DNA of 64,000 nt from positions 62,001 through 126,000 of the forward strand of contig NZ_CALSBS010000009.1 of NCBI RefSeq assembly GCF_943590815.1, read 5' to 3'. The notes beneath the pieces were generated by a model. That model was not told where the DNA came from, searched no databases, and saw only the letters and a program-made list of their open reading frames with translations. Every line of letters begins with the position of its first letter. Within the stretch, counting starts at the first letter, position 1. The position numbers were made by a program, and so were the translations under genes. This document shows positions 24,688 through 34,985 of this stretch, piece by piece. The stretch is from Pseudocitrobacter vendiensis. Its GTDB lineage: Bacteria > Pseudomonadota > Gammaproteobacteria > Enterobacterales > Enterobacteriaceae.

Positions 24688-24960
24688 GTGAATAAATCTC
24701 AACTGATTGACAAAATTGCTGCTGGCGCGGATATCTCCAAAGCTGCGGCTGGACGTGCGTTAGACGCTTTAATTGCTTCTGTTACTGAATCTCTGCAATC
24801 CGGGGATGATGTTGCGCTGGTAGGTTTTGGTACTTTTGCCGTTAAAGAGCGTGCTGCCCGTACTGGCCGCAATCCGCAAACGGGTAAAGAGATCACCATC
24901 GCTGCAGCGAAAGTACCGGCGTTCCGTGCAGGTAAAGCACTGAAAGACGCGGTAAACTGA
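24688..24960 (+). CDS. hupB: HU-beta nucleoid protein
   Basis: HU-beta is one of the two HU subunits that bend and compact DNA. It starts with GTG at 24688, as in E. coli, after AGAGAGGAAGAG, and has 90 residues. The conserved DNA-binding arm [20 protein letters not shown] is intact. It lies between lon and ppiD. Confidence 0.98.
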   Translation: MNKSQLIDKIAAGADISKAAAGRALDALIASVTESLQSGDDVALVGFGTFAVKERAARTGRNPQTGKEITIAAAKVPAFRAGKALKDAVN

Positions 24961-25222
24961 TCGCTCTCCCGTTTGGGAATGTGACACAGTACAAGGGCGC
25001 ATCGAACGATGTGCCTTTTTTTATGTCCAAAATGTCACTTTCTGCGAGTTTCTACGCGTTTCGGGCTGACAACGGCCCCGTTTTCTTGTCAAAATACGGC
25101 CTCACGCGCAGCGGTCGAGACGTGCTATGCTGCACGAGGTATTTGCTCTGAATTTGCCGGGTTGTCAGCAACCTGCGGCAGGACGGGTATAAAAGTCACC
25201 TACAGCGGAGTGTTGTTACACC

Positions 25223-27097
25223 ATGATGGACAATTTACGCACGGCAGCCAATAGCGTCGTGCTCAAGGTAATTTTCGGTATCATTATTGTGTCGTTCATT
25301 TTGACCGGCGTAAGTGGCTATCTGATTGGCGGCGGCAACAACTATGCCGCGAAGGTGAATGGCCAGGAAATCAGCCGCGGTCAGTTTGAAAACGCTGTTG
25401 CCAGCGAACGTAATCGTATGCAGCAGCAGATGGGCGATCAATTCTCCGAACTGGCGGCGAACGAAAATTACATCAAAACGATGCGTCAGCAGGTGCTGAG
25501 CCGCCTGGTGGACGAAGCGCTGCTCGATCAATACGCTAAAGAGCTGGGTCTCGGCATTAGCGACGAACAGGTGCGCAAAGCCATCTTCGCGACCCCGGCC
25601 TTCCAGAACGAAGGTAAATTCGATAACACCCGCTACAACGCGCTGGTGAATCAAATGGGGATGACCGCCGATCAATACGCGCAGGCGCTGCGTAACCAGC
25701 TGACCACTAACCAGCTGATTAGCGCCGTTGCGGGTACCGATTTTATGCTGCCGGGTGAAACCGATCAGTTGGCCGCGCTGGTTTCCCAGCAGCGTCTGGT
25801 GCGTGAAGCCACCATCGATGTCAACGCGCTGGCCGCGAAGCAGCAGGTAAGCGATCAGGAAGTTGCCAGCTACTACGAACAGAATAAAGGTCAATTTGTT
25901 GCGCCGGAACAGTTCCGCGTGACCTACATTAAGCTTGATGCGGCGAGCATGCCGTCTTCCGCGTCTGAAGAAGACGTACAGGCCTACTACGACCAGCACA
26001 AGGATGAGTTTACTCAGCCTGAGCGTAAACGTTACAGCATCATCCAGACCAAAACCGAAGCCGATGCCAAAGCCATCCTTGATGAGCTGAACAACGGCGG
26101 TGACTTTGCGACCATTGCCAAAGAGAAATCTACCGACGTTATCTCTAAACGTAACGGCGGTGACATGGGCTGGCTGGAAGATTCCGCCACCGTGCCAGAA
26201 CTGAAAGATGCGGGCCTGAAAGAGAAAGGCCAGCTGTCTGGCGTAATCAAGTCTTCCGTGGGCTTCCTGATTGCACGTCTTGACGATGTACAGCCGGAGC
26301 AGGTGAAACCGCTGGCCGATGTTCACGCGCAAATCGCTGACAAAGTGAAACAGGAAAAAGCGCTGGATGCCTACTATGCCCTTCAGCAGAAAGTCAGCGA
26401 TGCCGCCAGCAGCGACAACGACTCTCTGGCGGGTGCTGAGCAGGTTGCTGGTGTGAAAGCGGCAGTGACCGGCTGGTTTGGTCACGATAACGTTCCGGCT
26501 GAACTGAACTTCAAACCGGTTACGGACGCTATCTTCAACGGTGGTCTGGTGGGCGAAAACGGCGCGCCGGGTAACAACTCCGACATCATCACCGTCGATG
26601 GCGATCGTGCTTTTGTTCTGCGTGTGGCTGAGCACAAAGCCGAAAGCGTGAAACCGCTGGACGAAGTGAAAGCGCAGGTGACCGATATCGTTAAGCACAA
26701 CAAAGCAGAGCAGCAGGCGAAACTCGATGCTGAAAAACTGCTGGCTGCGCTGAAAGATGGTAAAGGTGACGAGGCGATGAAAGTTGCTGGTCTGCGCTTT
26801 GGCGAAACCAAAACCCTGAGCCGTACCGGTCAGGATCCGCTGAGCCAGGCTACCTTCGAACTGCCGTTACCGCAGCCTGGTAAACCAAGCTTCGGTATGG
26901 GCAACGACATGCAGGGCAACGTGGTTCTGCTGGCGCTGGACGAAGTGAAAGCGGGCGAAATGCCGGAAGCGCAGAAGAAAGCGATGGTTCAGGGTATCAC
27001 CCAGAACAACGCGCAAATCGCGTTCGAAGCGTTGATGAGCAACCTGCGTAAAGCGGCGAAGATTAAGATGGGCGACATTGTCGACCAGCAACAATAA
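25223..27097 (+). CDS. ppiD: PpiD periplasmic chaperone, membrane anchored
   Basis: PpiD is a SurA-like chaperone tethered to the inner membrane near the Sec translocon that helps newly exported outer-membrane proteins. It has 624 residues (E. coli 623). One membrane segment lies at about 16-35 (VIFGIIIVSFILTGVSGYL), a parvulin domain occurs near 265-355 (RKRYSIIQTKTEADAKAIL), and SurA-like N- and C-terminal parts flank it. The start MMDNLRTAANS matches the family. Confidence 0.97.
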   Translation: MMDNLRTAANSVVLKVIFGIIIVSFILTGVSGYLIGGGNNYAAKVNGQEISRGQFENAVASERNRMQQQMGDQFSELAANENYIKTMRQQVLSRLVDEALLDQYAKELGLGISDEQVRKAIFATPAFQNEGKFDNTRYNALVNQMGMTADQYAQALRNQLTTNQLISAVAGTDFMLPGETDQLAALVSQQRLVREATIDVNALAAKQQVSDQEVASYYEQNKGQFVAPEQFRVTYIKLDAASMPSSASEEDVQAYYDQHKDEFTQPERKRYSIIQTKTEADAKAILDELNNGGDFATIAKEKSTDVISKRNGGDMGWLEDSATVPELKDAGLKEKGQLSGVIKSSVGFLIARLDDVQPEQVKPLADVHAQIADKVKQEKALDAYYALQQKVSDAASSDNDSLAGAEQVAGVKAAVTGWFGHDNVPAELNFKPVTDAIFNGGLVGENGAPGNNSDIITVDGDRAFVLRVAEHKAESVKPLDEVKAQVTDIVKHNKAEQQAKLDAEKLLAALKDGKGDEAMKVAGLRFGETKTLSRTGQDPLSQATFELPLPQPGKPSFGMGNDMQGNVVLLALDEVKAGEMPEAQKKAMVQGITQNNAQIAFEALMSNLRKAAKIKMGDIVDQQQ

Positions 27098-27140
27098 TCG
27101 GAACCCTCCTCGCATTAATTTGTAATGCAGTGCACACCTC

Positions 27141-27163
27141 AAAGGCCGCTTTCGCGGCCTTTT
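27141..27163 (+). terminator. ppiD terminator
   Basis: Arms AAAGGCCGC and GCGGCCTTT enclose a TTTC loop, 43 bp after the ppiD stop. Confidence 0.85.
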
Positions 27164-27173
27164 CCACATTTGA

Positions 27174-27617
<444 letters not shown>

Positions 27618-27661
27618 TTGCTACCCGCAGCTTGCGCTGGCGTCAAATTTTGCCAGACTAA

Positions 27662-27688
27662 AGAGGTCATACCAGTGGTGTGACCTCT
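27662..27688. promoter_or_regulatory. Imperfect 27-bp palindrome before fadM, candidate FadR site
   Basis: Arms AGAGGTCA and TGACCTCT flank a partly symmetric centre. The minus strand reads CTGGTATGACC, close to the FadR core TGGTCNGACCA. E. coli fadM is known to be FadR controlled. The site ends 34 bp before the fadM start. It could also act as the ybaV terminator, though the T content after it is low. Confidence 0.45.
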
Positions 27689-27721
27689 GACTCTTCTAAT
27701 AACATGTAAGGCTATGGCGCT

Positions 27722-28120
27722 ATGCAGACAAAAATTAAAGTTCGCGGGTATCACCTGGACGTGTATCAGCACGTTAACAACGCCCGATATCTGGAGTTTC
27801 TGGAAGAAGCCCGCTGGGATGGGCTGGAAAACAGCGCCAGTTTCCAGTGGATGACCGCGCACCATATCGCTTTTGTGGTGGTGAACATCAATATTAATTA
27901 CCGTCGCCCGGCGGTGCTGAGCGATGTACTTACGGTAACCAGTAAAGTGGAGCAGCTAAACGGGAAAAGCGGTGTATTAAGCCAGGTGGTCACGCTGGAC
28001 CCGGAAGGGCAGGTAGTGGCGGATGCATTGATTACGTTTGTCTGCATTGACCTGAAAACGCAGAAGGCGTTGCCTCTGGAAGGGGAATTACGCGAACACC
28101 TGGAGCAGATGGTCGCGTAA
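27722..28120 (+). CDS. fadM: FadM long-chain acyl-CoA thioesterase
   Basis: FadM (YbaW) hydrolyses long-chain acyl-CoA, notably by-products of oleate degradation. It has 132 residues of the hot-dog fold. The 4-hydroxybenzoyl-CoA thioesterase-type motif is VYQHVNNARYLEFLEEAR near residues 14-31, with the catalytic aspartate in YHLDVYQH. Sequence and position match E. coli YbaW. Confidence 0.95.
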   Translation: MQTKIKVRGYHLDVYQHVNNARYLEFLEEARWDGLENSASFQWMTAHHIAFVVVNININYRRPAVLSDVLTVTSKVEQLNGKSGVLSQVVTLDPEGQVVADALITFVCIDLKTQKALPLEGELREHLEQMVA

Positions 28121-28151
28121 GTGCGCAGCGCCCCCGGCGGATCCACCGCAG

Positions 28152-28847
28152 TTATTTCAGCCCGGTTTTCTGCTTCATCGCTGCCGCCACGCCGACTTTA
28201 TCCGCCAGATAATGGTTCAGCCCGTTAGCCCGTAGATGACAGGATGCGCAATGCCCGCAGCCATCGCCTTTAATACCGTTATAGCAGGTCAGGGTTTCAC
28301 TGCGCACCAGGTCGAGCTTGCCCCAGTAGTCCGCCAGCGCCCAGGTTTCGGCTTTATCGAGCCACATCAGCGGCGTTTCGAAACGAATATCTTTCGCCAT
28401 GCCAAGGCTAACCGCGTGATGCAGCGCCTTCACAAATTCGTCGCGGCAGTCCGGGTAGCCGGAAAAATCGGTTTCACAAACGCCCGTGATGATCGCTTCG
28501 GCCTTTACCTGATAGGCGTAAATCGCCGTCAGAGTCAGGAACAGAATATTACGCCCCGGCACAAAGGTATTCGGAATACCGTCAGCCTCCGGTTCATAGT
28601 CCGGCACCGGAATACTGTCGCGCGTCAGGCTGCTGACCGCCAGTTCATTAAGCAGGGTGACGTCGAGCACTTTATGAGCACGCGCGCCCAGTTTTAATGC
28701 CAGCTCACGGGCGACGTCGATCTCTGCGCGATGGCGCTGACCATAATCAAAAGTGACGCAGTGAACCTCATCATATTGATGGAGCGCCTGCACCAGGCAG
28801 GTAGTGGAATCTTGTCCGCCGCTAAAGACGACAACCGCGCGTTTCAT
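28152..28847 (-). CDS. queC: 7-cyano-7-deazaguanine synthase
   Basis: QueC converts 7-carboxy-7-deazaguanine to preQ0 with ATP and ammonia, in queuosine synthesis. It has 231 residues. The PP-loop motif SGGQDS is at 9-14, and the zinc-binding cysteines occur in the C-terminal [16 protein letters not shown]. It converges on fadM. Confidence 0.97.
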   Translation of the reverse strand: MKRAVVVFSGGQDSTTCLVQALHQYDEVHCVTFDYGQRHRAEIDVARELALKLGARAHKVLDVTLLNELAVSSLTRDSIPVPDYEPEADGIPNTFVPGRNILFLTLTAIYAYQVKAEAIITGVCETDFSGYPDCRDEFVKALHHAVSLGMAKDIRFETPLMWLDKAETWALADYWGKLDLVRSETLTCYNGIKGDGCGHCASCHLRANGLNHYLADKVGVAAAMKQKTGLK

Positions 28848-28913
28848 AGCATTTCCTGTTGATGACGATAAAGACGCTATGGTAACGCGCAGGCAGCGTG
28901 CCGACCAGCTTCT

Positions 28914-30611
28914 TCACCGCGTTGATGGTGGTAGCCAGGCCTGGGTGAAATCAAACCAGCCGCGCGCGTTCAGGTGAATACCGTTTACGCCCGGCGGCGC
29001 GCTGATTTGATATTGATAGTTAAACAAAGGCGTCAGCATGCCTTCTTCCATTAACAGGGTGAAGATGGTTTTCAGCGCCGCGATACGCTGTGTCTCATTC
29101 TCCTGCGCCTGCGCGGCATCCAGCGCGGTAATCAGCGCTGAGTAACGTGACTCGCTCAGTATGGCGGGCCATAACGGATCGCAGCGCAGCCACTGTTCAA
29201 GCGTGTATTCCGGCATTTCGCCAATCAACCGATCGCCCATCAGCAGATCGGCCTGATCCAGATCCGGATAATCGTCCCAGCTTTTCGCATCGTGGAAGCA
29301 GAGCGTCAGTTCACAGCCCTGCTGTGCCAGCGCCCGTTTAAGCTCCCCGGCCATGGTGTGCAATTCTACAGGCAGATGATAATGCAACGTCAGATGCGGC
29401 GGCAGGGGCGTGTCGTCTTCCGGCGCAGGCGGAATTGCCCAGCCGGGAAGCAGCGCCTGGCTGGGGGTAATCAGGTTTTCATCCACCGGCAATGATTGCA
29501 GCAGGCTGCTGTGATGGATCAGCGAAATCACCCGCTGCGCCTGTGCCTTCGACAGCCGTGAACTCTGACGAAACGTCAGGTAGCAGAAGCCGAGACTGAT
29601 GCTGTTGCTCACCAGCCGCAACTGGCTGAGCTCTTCCGCTTCGCCGACCGCGATTTGCACCGGATGACGGCAACTGGTGCCGAGATCCTGTTCGAAAAGC
29701 TGTGGGGTGATCCAGAACTCGATCGCCTGTAACAGCGGATGCCCCAGATGATAGCGGTGATGGCTTTCCAGACGAACCAGCTCAGGCTCAAAGATCTTAA
29801 GCTGAAACGGGCCGCTGCCGAGCGTGGGATCGTCCGGATGTGCCAGCACGCTGCAATAGCTTGCCAGCCGATGCGGCAGCCAGTAATCCGGGCGAGTAAG
29901 CGTAAAGCTCAGGCACTGGGCGTGGGGCTGCGCAATCTGTTCCACGCTGGCAAACAGTCTGCTCAAACCAGGGAGCGTCAGCAGCATTTCCAGCCGTTGC
30001 TTGAGCTGGGCCGTTTCGATGGGGTCGCCATTGTGCCAGTGCAGGGTGGAGCGAATATAGAACTGCCAGTGCAGTCCATCTGCCGATACCTCCCAGTGAT
30101 GCGCAAGATCGCCTTCAGGGCGGGCGCTATCGCGGCCAAAGCGAGTCAGTCCGGAATGGATTTGCCCGGCTAAATGCTGTTCGGCGCGACCCACTAGAAA
30201 CCCAGGATGCAATGGCTCCAGCGGACGATAGTAAGGGATACGCAGCGTCGGCGTATTGTTCTGCCACTGACCGCCCAAAAAAGGGTGCAGCAGCGCGCGC
30301 AGTTCCACCGGCGCCAGTTGCGCCAGTTCCAGCGCATTGTGTTGCTGACCGCTGCTCAATGCCAGCTCCATCATTTCATTACGCAGTGCGTCCGGCGTCG
30401 TGTGGAAGGTCAGCGTACCGCGCTTTCCCCGCCCGGACTGCGCCTGCCACTGAAGCCAGCCTGCCTCGCTCGCCTGACGCAGCAGGGTGCGGACGTGTCG
30501 CTCACTGCAAAAACAGCGCGCCGCGAGATCGGCAATGGTGACCTGCTGCGGTGCGCCGGAAGAGGGCAGCCACAGGCGCTGAAACTGGTTTAATCGGTTA
30601 AGCAGTCGCAT
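28914..30611 (-). CDS. ybaE: YbaE, SgrR-like regulator with solute-binding domain
   Basis: This protein has 565 residues from the ATG at 30611 (MRLLNRLNQFQRLW), which fits E. coli YbaE; the longer frame upstream has no support. An N-terminal SgrR-type winged helix (about 1-110, SERHVRTLLRQASEAGWLQW) is followed by a family 5 extracellular solute-binding domain (about 160-565), the architecture of SgrR, a sugar-phosphate stress regulator. The ligand and regulon of YbaE are not known. It is transcribed divergently from cof. Confidence 0.93.
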   Translation of the reverse strand: MRLLNRLNQFQRLWLPSSGAPQQVTIADLAARCFCSERHVRTLLRQASEAGWLQWQAQSGRGKRGTLTFHTTPDALRNEMMELALSSGQQHNALELAQLAPVELRALLHPFLGGQWQNNTPTLRIPYYRPLEPLHPGFLVGRAEQHLAGQIHSGLTRFGRDSARPEGDLAHHWEVSADGLHWQFYIRSTLHWHNGDPIETAQLKQRLEMLLTLPGLSRLFASVEQIAQPHAQCLSFTLTRPDYWLPHRLASYCSVLAHPDDPTLGSGPFQLKIFEPELVRLESHHRYHLGHPLLQAIEFWITPQLFEQDLGTSCRHPVQIAVGEAEELSQLRLVSNSISLGFCYLTFRQSSRLSKAQAQRVISLIHHSSLLQSLPVDENLITPSQALLPGWAIPPAPEDDTPLPPHLTLHYHLPVELHTMAGELKRALAQQGCELTLCFHDAKSWDDYPDLDQADLLMGDRLIGEMPEYTLEQWLRCDPLWPAILSESRYSALITALDAAQAQENETQRIAALKTIFTLLMEEGMLTPLFNYQYQISAPPGVNGIHLNARGWFDFTQAWLPPSTR

Positions 30612-30709
30612 AAAAACCCGGAACAATAAAGATGAACAATTCAGTATTACTTCCGTATATCTCAGGCAATACTGGTACGCAAGAGAGCGGGATCACAGGC
30701 GGACATAAA

Positions 30710-31528
30710 ATGGCAAAACTGGCGGCATTTGATATGGATGGCACTCTGCTGATGCCCGATCATCGGCTGGGTAACGAGACGATCGCCACGCTCAAGCGCC
30801 TGCGCGAACGCGACATTACGCTGACCTTCGCCACGGGTCGGCACGTGCTTGAAATGCGCCCACTGATCGATCAACTGGCGCTCGACGCTTTCCTGATTAC
30901 CGGCAACGGAACCCGCGTTCACTCTCTGCACGGCGATGTCATGCATCGTAGCGACCTCGCCCCGGACGTGGCCGATGAAGTGTTGCATGCCCGCTGGGAG
31001 ACCCACGCCAGCATGCACGTTTTCAACGATAACGGCTGGTTCACCGGCAAAGCAATTCCGGAAATGTTGCAGGCGCATATGTACAGCGGCTTTCACTATC
31101 AGCTGCGCGATCTGCGTCAGATCCCGGCCCACGAGGTGACCAAGATCTGTTTCTGCGGCGATCACGATGATCTTGTGCGTTTGAGTATTCAGCTACAGGA
31201 GGCATTGGGCGATCGTGCGCATCTCTGCTTTTCGGCAGTTGATTGTCTGGAAGTATTGCCTGTTGGCTGCAACAAGGGCGCGGCGCTGACGGTGCTTAGC
31301 GCGCATCTTGGCCTGACGATGCAGGAATGTATGGCATTTGGCGATGCTATGAACGATCGCGAAATGCTGAGCTTGGTCGGGCGTGGCCTGGTGATGGGCA
31401 ACGCGATGGGACAACTGAAAGCGGCATTGCCGCACCTACCGGTTATTGGACACTGCCAGAATCAGGCGGTATCCCACTATTTAACACATTGGCTGGACAA
31501 ACCCAACCTTCCTTATTCCCCCGAATAA
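30710..31528 (+). CDS. cof: Cof, HAD-type HMP-PP/sugar phosphatase
   Basis: Cof is a haloacid dehalogenase-type phosphatase active on the thiamin intermediate HMP-PP and other phosphates. The start at 30710 gives 272 residues, as in E. coli; a longer frame begins 78 bp upstream. The catalytic aspartates D8 and D10 are in FDMDGTLL, and the last HAD motif is [10 protein letters not shown]. The Cof-type cap domain lies between. Confidence 0.96.
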   Translation: MAKLAAFDMDGTLLMPDHRLGNETIATLKRLRERDITLTFATGRHVLEMRPLIDQLALDAFLITGNGTRVHSLHGDVMHRSDLAPDVADEVLHARWETHASMHVFNDNGWFTGKAIPEMLQAHMYSGFHYQLRDLRQIPAHEVTKICFCGDHDDLVRLSIQLQEALGDRAHLCFSAVDCLEVLPVGCNKGAALTVLSAHLGLTMQECMAFGDAMNDREMLSLVGRGLVMGNAMGQLKAALPHLPVIGHCQNQAVSHYLTHWLDKPNLPYSPE

Positions 31529-31542
31529 TGAGACCTTCCAGC

Positions 31543-31572
31543 AAGCCGGGATGATAAGCCCGGCTTTTTTTT
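31543..31572 (+). terminator. cof terminator
   Basis: Arms AAGCCGGG and CCCGGCTT are followed by a run of T. It lies between the convergent cof and cdsH genes. Confidence 0.85.
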
Positions 31573-31577
31573 ACCTA

Positions 31578-32624
31578 TCATGCCAGCAGGCACTCAATTT
31601 CCGTCTGCCACGGCGCGAGATCGCCGATATTCTCTTTCACCCATTCTGCGTTGTAATAGGTTTCCAGATATCGCTCGCCGCTGTCGCACAGTAGCGTCAC
31701 GATGGACCCGCTACGCCCCTCTTTACGCATCCGCGCGGCCAGTTGCAATGCGCCCCACATGTTGGTGCCGGTTGACGCGCCAACCTTCCGACCTAACTGG
31801 CTTTCCAGCCATTGCGCGGTGGCGACGCTTGCCGCATCCGGTACCCGAAGCATGTCATCGACAACATCAGGAATGAAGGAGGGCTCGACGCGCGGACGGC
31901 CAATCCCTTCAATTTTACTCCCAACGCTGCTGCGCAGGCTACCGTCGCGGCTCTGCCAGTAGTCCATAAACACCGAGTTTTGCGGATCGACCACCATTAA
32001 TTGCGTGTTATGCCCCTGACAGCGAATGTAGCGGCCAATGGTCGCCGACGTACCGCCAGTGCCCGCGCTCATCACAATCCAGTCAGGGATCGGGTTAGGT
32101 TCATGGCTCATCTGGCGGAAGATGCTGTCGGCGATGTTGTTGTTTCCGCGCCAGTCGGTCGCGCGTTCGGCGAAAGTAAACTGGTCCATATAGTGACCGT
32201 TAAGTTCGCGCGCCAGCTTTTCGGAAGCGGCATAAATTTCGCAGGCACTGTGCACGAAATGGCAGCGTCCGCCGTAAAATTCAATCTGTTCGATTTTGCG
32301 TTTTGCCGTGCATGAGGGCATGACGGCAATAAAAGGCAGCCCCAGCAGGCGAGCGAAATAGGCTTCCGACACGGCAGTAGAACCGGAAGATGCTTCAATA
32401 ATGGGCGTACCTTCTTTGATCCAGCCGTTGCACAGGCCATACAGGAACAGCGACCGCGCCAGACGATGCTTCAGGCTGCCGGTAGGGTGGGTGCTTTCAT
32501 CTTTTAAGTAGAGCTGAATGCCGGGAAACGCCGGCAGCGACAGACGAATCAGGTGCGTGTCGGCGCTACGTTGATAGTCGGCGTTAATTTCGCTAATGGC
32601 GTTTTTGACCCAGGTGCTGTTCAT
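31578..32624 (-). CDS. cdsH: PLP-dependent L-cysteine desulfhydrase, CdsH type
   Basis: This protein of the cysteine synthase/cystathionine beta-synthase family has 348 residues. The PLP lysine is K52 in TGSLKHR, and the phosphate-binding loop is [11 protein letters not shown]. In Salmonella the gene beside decR (ybaO) is known as cdsH, an L-cysteine desulfhydrase that detoxifies cysteine to pyruvate, ammonia and sulfide. The same divergent arrangement with decR is seen here, whereas E. coli has no such gene at this place. Assignment to cdsH rests on family and synteny; a synthase activity is not excluded. Confidence 0.8.
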   Translation of the reverse strand: MNSTWVKNAISEINADYQRSADTHLIRLSLPAFPGIQLYLKDESTHPTGSLKHRLARSLFLYGLCNGWIKEGTPIIEASSGSTAVSEAYFARLLGLPFIAVMPSCTAKRKIEQIEFYGGRCHFVHSACEIYAASEKLARELNGHYMDQFTFAERATDWRGNNNIADSIFRQMSHEPNPIPDWIVMSAGTGGTSATIGRYIRCQGHNTQLMVVDPQNSVFMDYWQSRDGSLRSSVGSKIEGIGRPRVEPSFIPDVVDDMLRVPDAASVATAQWLESQLGRKVGASTGTNMWGALQLAARMRKEGRSGSIVTLLCDSGERYLETYYNAEWVKENIGDLAPWQTEIECLLA

Positions 32625-32709
32625 GGTGATTTTCCATTTGTCATTTTGTGCCTAGCTTAGCGAAAGATGCGGAAAAAATTGTTGCTATCTCCACTTTAAA
32701 ATAGACTTA

Positions 32710-32730
32710 CAGGAGAAAAATTTTCTCCTG
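32710..32730. promoter_or_regulatory. Perfect 21-bp palindrome, candidate DecR operator
   Basis: Arms CAGGAGAAAA and TTTTCTCCTG flank a single central A. It lies 9 bp before the decR start in the divergent cdsH-decR gap. Lrp-type regulators bind such AT-centred palindromes. The right arm also contains the bases that serve as the decR ribosome site region, so binding could block decR translation initiation or transcription. Confidence 0.65.
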
Positions 32731-32739
32731 AGGACAGCG

Positions 32740-33198
32740 ATGTTAGATAAAATTGACCGCAAGCTGCTTTCGCTGCTGCAAACGGACTGCACCCTCTCTT
32801 TGCAGGCACTGGCCGATGCCGTTAATCTGACCACCACACCCTGCTGGAAGCGGCTCAAGCGGCTGGAAGATGAAGGCATTCTGCTTGGGCGCGTGGCGTT
32901 GCTGGATGCGGAGAAACTGGGCCTCGGCCTCACCGCGTTTGTGCTGATAAAAACGCAACATCACAGCAGTGAATGGTATAGTCGTTTTGTAAATGAAGTC
33001 AGCCAGATGCCCGAGGTACTCGGCTTCTGGCGTATGGCAGGCGAATACGACTACCTGATGCGGGTACAGGTCGCCGACATGAAACGCTACGATGATTTTT
33101 ATAAAAGCCTGGTGAATCGCGTCCCCGGACTGTCGGACGTCACCTCAAGTTTTGCGATGGAACAGATTAAATACACCACAGCGCTTCCCATCGAATAA
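32740..33198 (+). CDS. decR: DecR, Lrp/AsnC-type cysteine-responsive regulator
   Basis: DecR (YbaO) activates cysteine detoxification genes in E. coli. It has 152 residues: an N-terminal helix-turn-helix ([23 protein letters not shown]) and a C-terminal RAM ligand domain. It is transcribed away from the desulfhydrase gene at 31578-32624, so cysteine-dependent activation of that gene is likely. mdlA follows after 23 bp. Confidence 0.95.
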   Translation: MLDKIDRKLLSLLQTDCTLSLQALADAVNLTTTPCWKRLKRLEDEGILLGRVALLDAEKLGLGLTAFVLIKTQHHSSEWYSRFVNEVSQMPEVLGFWRMAGEYDYLMRVQVADMKRYDDFYKSLVNRVPGLSDVTSSFAMEQIKYTTALPIE

Positions 33199-33221
33199 CA
33201 CTATCTCTGGAATTTTACTGC

Positions 33222-34985
33222 GTGCGATTATTTGCTCAATTAAGCTGGTATTTCCGCCGGGAGTGGCGTCGCTATCTTGGCGCCGTCGCGCTGCTGGTGG
33301 TTATCGCCATTCTTCAACTGATCCCGCCGAAGGTGGTGGGCTACGTCGTTGACGGCGTCACCCAACAACACTACACCGCGACGACCATCTGGATGTGGAT
33401 CGGCCTTATGGTGGCGATTGCCATCGTGGTCTATCTGCTGCGCTACGTCTGGCGCGTGCTGTTGTTCGGTGCGTCCTACCAACTCGCGGTCGAACTGCGG
33501 GAAGACTTTTATCGCCAGTTAAGCCGCCAGCATCCGGAATTTTATCTGCGTCACCGCACCGGTGATTTAATGGCACGCGCCACCAACGATGTTGACCGTG
33601 TCGTCTTTGCCGCCGGGGAAGGCGTGCTGACGCTGGTGGATTCACTGGTGATGGGCTGCGCGGTGTTGATTGTGATGTCCACGCAAATCAGCTGGCAGCT
33701 TACGCTGCTGGCGCTGTTACCGATGCCAATAATGGCACTGGCGATTAAGCGCTATGGCGATATGCTGCACAACCGCTTCAAGCTGGCGCAGGCGGCATTC
33801 TCCAGCCTGAACGACCGCACACAAGAGAGCCTGACCAGTATTCGCATGATTAAAGCCTTTGGCCTGGAAGATCGCCAGTCGGCGTTGTTCGCCGCCGATG
33901 CGGCGGATACCGGGGCGAAGAATATGCGGGTGGCGCGTATTGACGCCCGTTTTGACCCGACGATTTATATCGCTATCGGTATGGCAAACCTGCTGGCGAT
34001 TGGCGGCGGAAGCTGGATGGTGATGCAGGGGACATTGACGCTCGGTCAATTGACCAGCTTCGTGATGTATCTCGGTTTAATGATCTGGCCAATGCTGGCA
34101 CTGGCGTGGATGTTTAATATCGTCGAGCGCGGCAGCGCCGCCTACAGCCGTATTCGCGCCATGCTGATGGAAGCGCCGGTGGTCAATGACGGCACCGAAT
34201 CGGTACCGGATGGGCGCGGCGTGCTGAAGGTCGCCATTGACCAGTTCCATTATCCACAAACGGAAAAAGCGACGCTGACGAAAGTCCACTTCACGCTGCA
34301 ACCGGGGCAGATGCTGGGCATTTGCGGCCCAACGGGCTCCGGTAAATCCACTATTCTGTCGCTGATTCAGCGCCACTTCGACGTGGAAAAAGGCGAAATC
34401 GATTTTCACGGTATCGCCCTGCCAAAACTCAAACTGGATGCCTGGCGCAGCCGCCTGGCAGTGGTCAGCCAGACGCCGTTCCTCTTTTCAGATACGGTAG
34501 CCAACAACATCGCGTTAGGCCGCCCGGGGGCAAGCCAGCAAGAAATTGAACACGTCGCCCGGCTTGCCAGCGTCCATGAGGATATTCTGCGTTTGCCGCA
34601 GGGCTACGATACGGAAGTGGGCGAGCGTGGGGTAATGCTCTCTGGTGGGCAGAAGCAGCGCATTTCGATTGCGCGCGCGCTCTTGCTCAATGCGGAAATC
34701 CTGATCCTCGACGATGCGCTCTCGGCGGTGGATGGTCGTACCGAGCACCAAATTTTACACAACCTGCGCCAGTGGGGCGAAGGCCGAACGGTGATTATCA
34801 GCGCGCATCGCCTGTCGGCGTTGACGGAAGCCAGTGAAATCATTGTGATGCAGCACGGGCATCTCTGCCAGCGCGGGCAGCATGAACAGTTGGTGATGCT
34901 GCCGGGCTGTTATCGCGATATGTATCGCTATCAGCAACTGGAGGCGGCGCTGGATGAAGAACCGTCGGAGGTGACCGATGCGTAA
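33222..34985 (+). CDS. mdlA: MdlA, heterodimeric ABC exporter subunit
   Basis: MdlA is one half of a multidrug-like ABC exporter. It has 587 residues: six membrane segments in the first 300, then an ATPase domain with Walker [10 protein letters not shown], signature LSGGQKQR and Walker [12 protein letters not shown]. The Walker B motif ends in DD rather than DE, so this half lacks the catalytic glutamate, a common feature of one site in asymmetric exporters. It overlaps mdlB by 8 nt. Confidence 0.96.
   Translation: MRLFAQLSWYFRREWRRYLGAVALLVVIAILQLIPPKVVGYVVDGVTQQHYTATTIWMWIGLMVAIAIVVYLLRYVWRVLLFGASYQLAVELREDFYRQLSRQHPEFYLRHRTGDLMARATNDVDRVVFAAGEGVLTLVDSLVMGCAVLIVMSTQISWQLTLLALLPMPIMALAIKRYGDMLHNRFKLAQAAFSSLNDRTQESLTSIRMIKAFGLEDRQSALFAADAADTGAKNMRVARIDARFDPTIYIAIGMANLLAIGGGSWMVMQGTLTLGQLTSFVMYLGLMIWPMLALAWMFNIVERGSAAYSRIRAMLMEAPVVNDGTESVPDGRGVLKVAIDQFHYPQTEKATLTKVHFTLQPGQMLGICGPTGSGKSTILSLIQRHFDVEKGEIDFHGIALPKLKLDAWRSRLAVVSQTPFLFSDTVANNIALGRPGASQQEIEHVARLASVHEDILRLPQGYDTEVGERGVMLSGGQKQRISIARALLLNAEILILDDALSAVDGRTEHQILHNLRQWGEGRTVIISAHRLSALTEASEIIVMQHGHLCQRGQHEQLVMLPGCYRDMYRYQQLEAALDEEPSEVTDA

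Noticed and set aside
25235..26698. 487-codon frame antisense to ppiD
   Set aside because: Shadow of a conserved gene with strong codon bias; no start signal.
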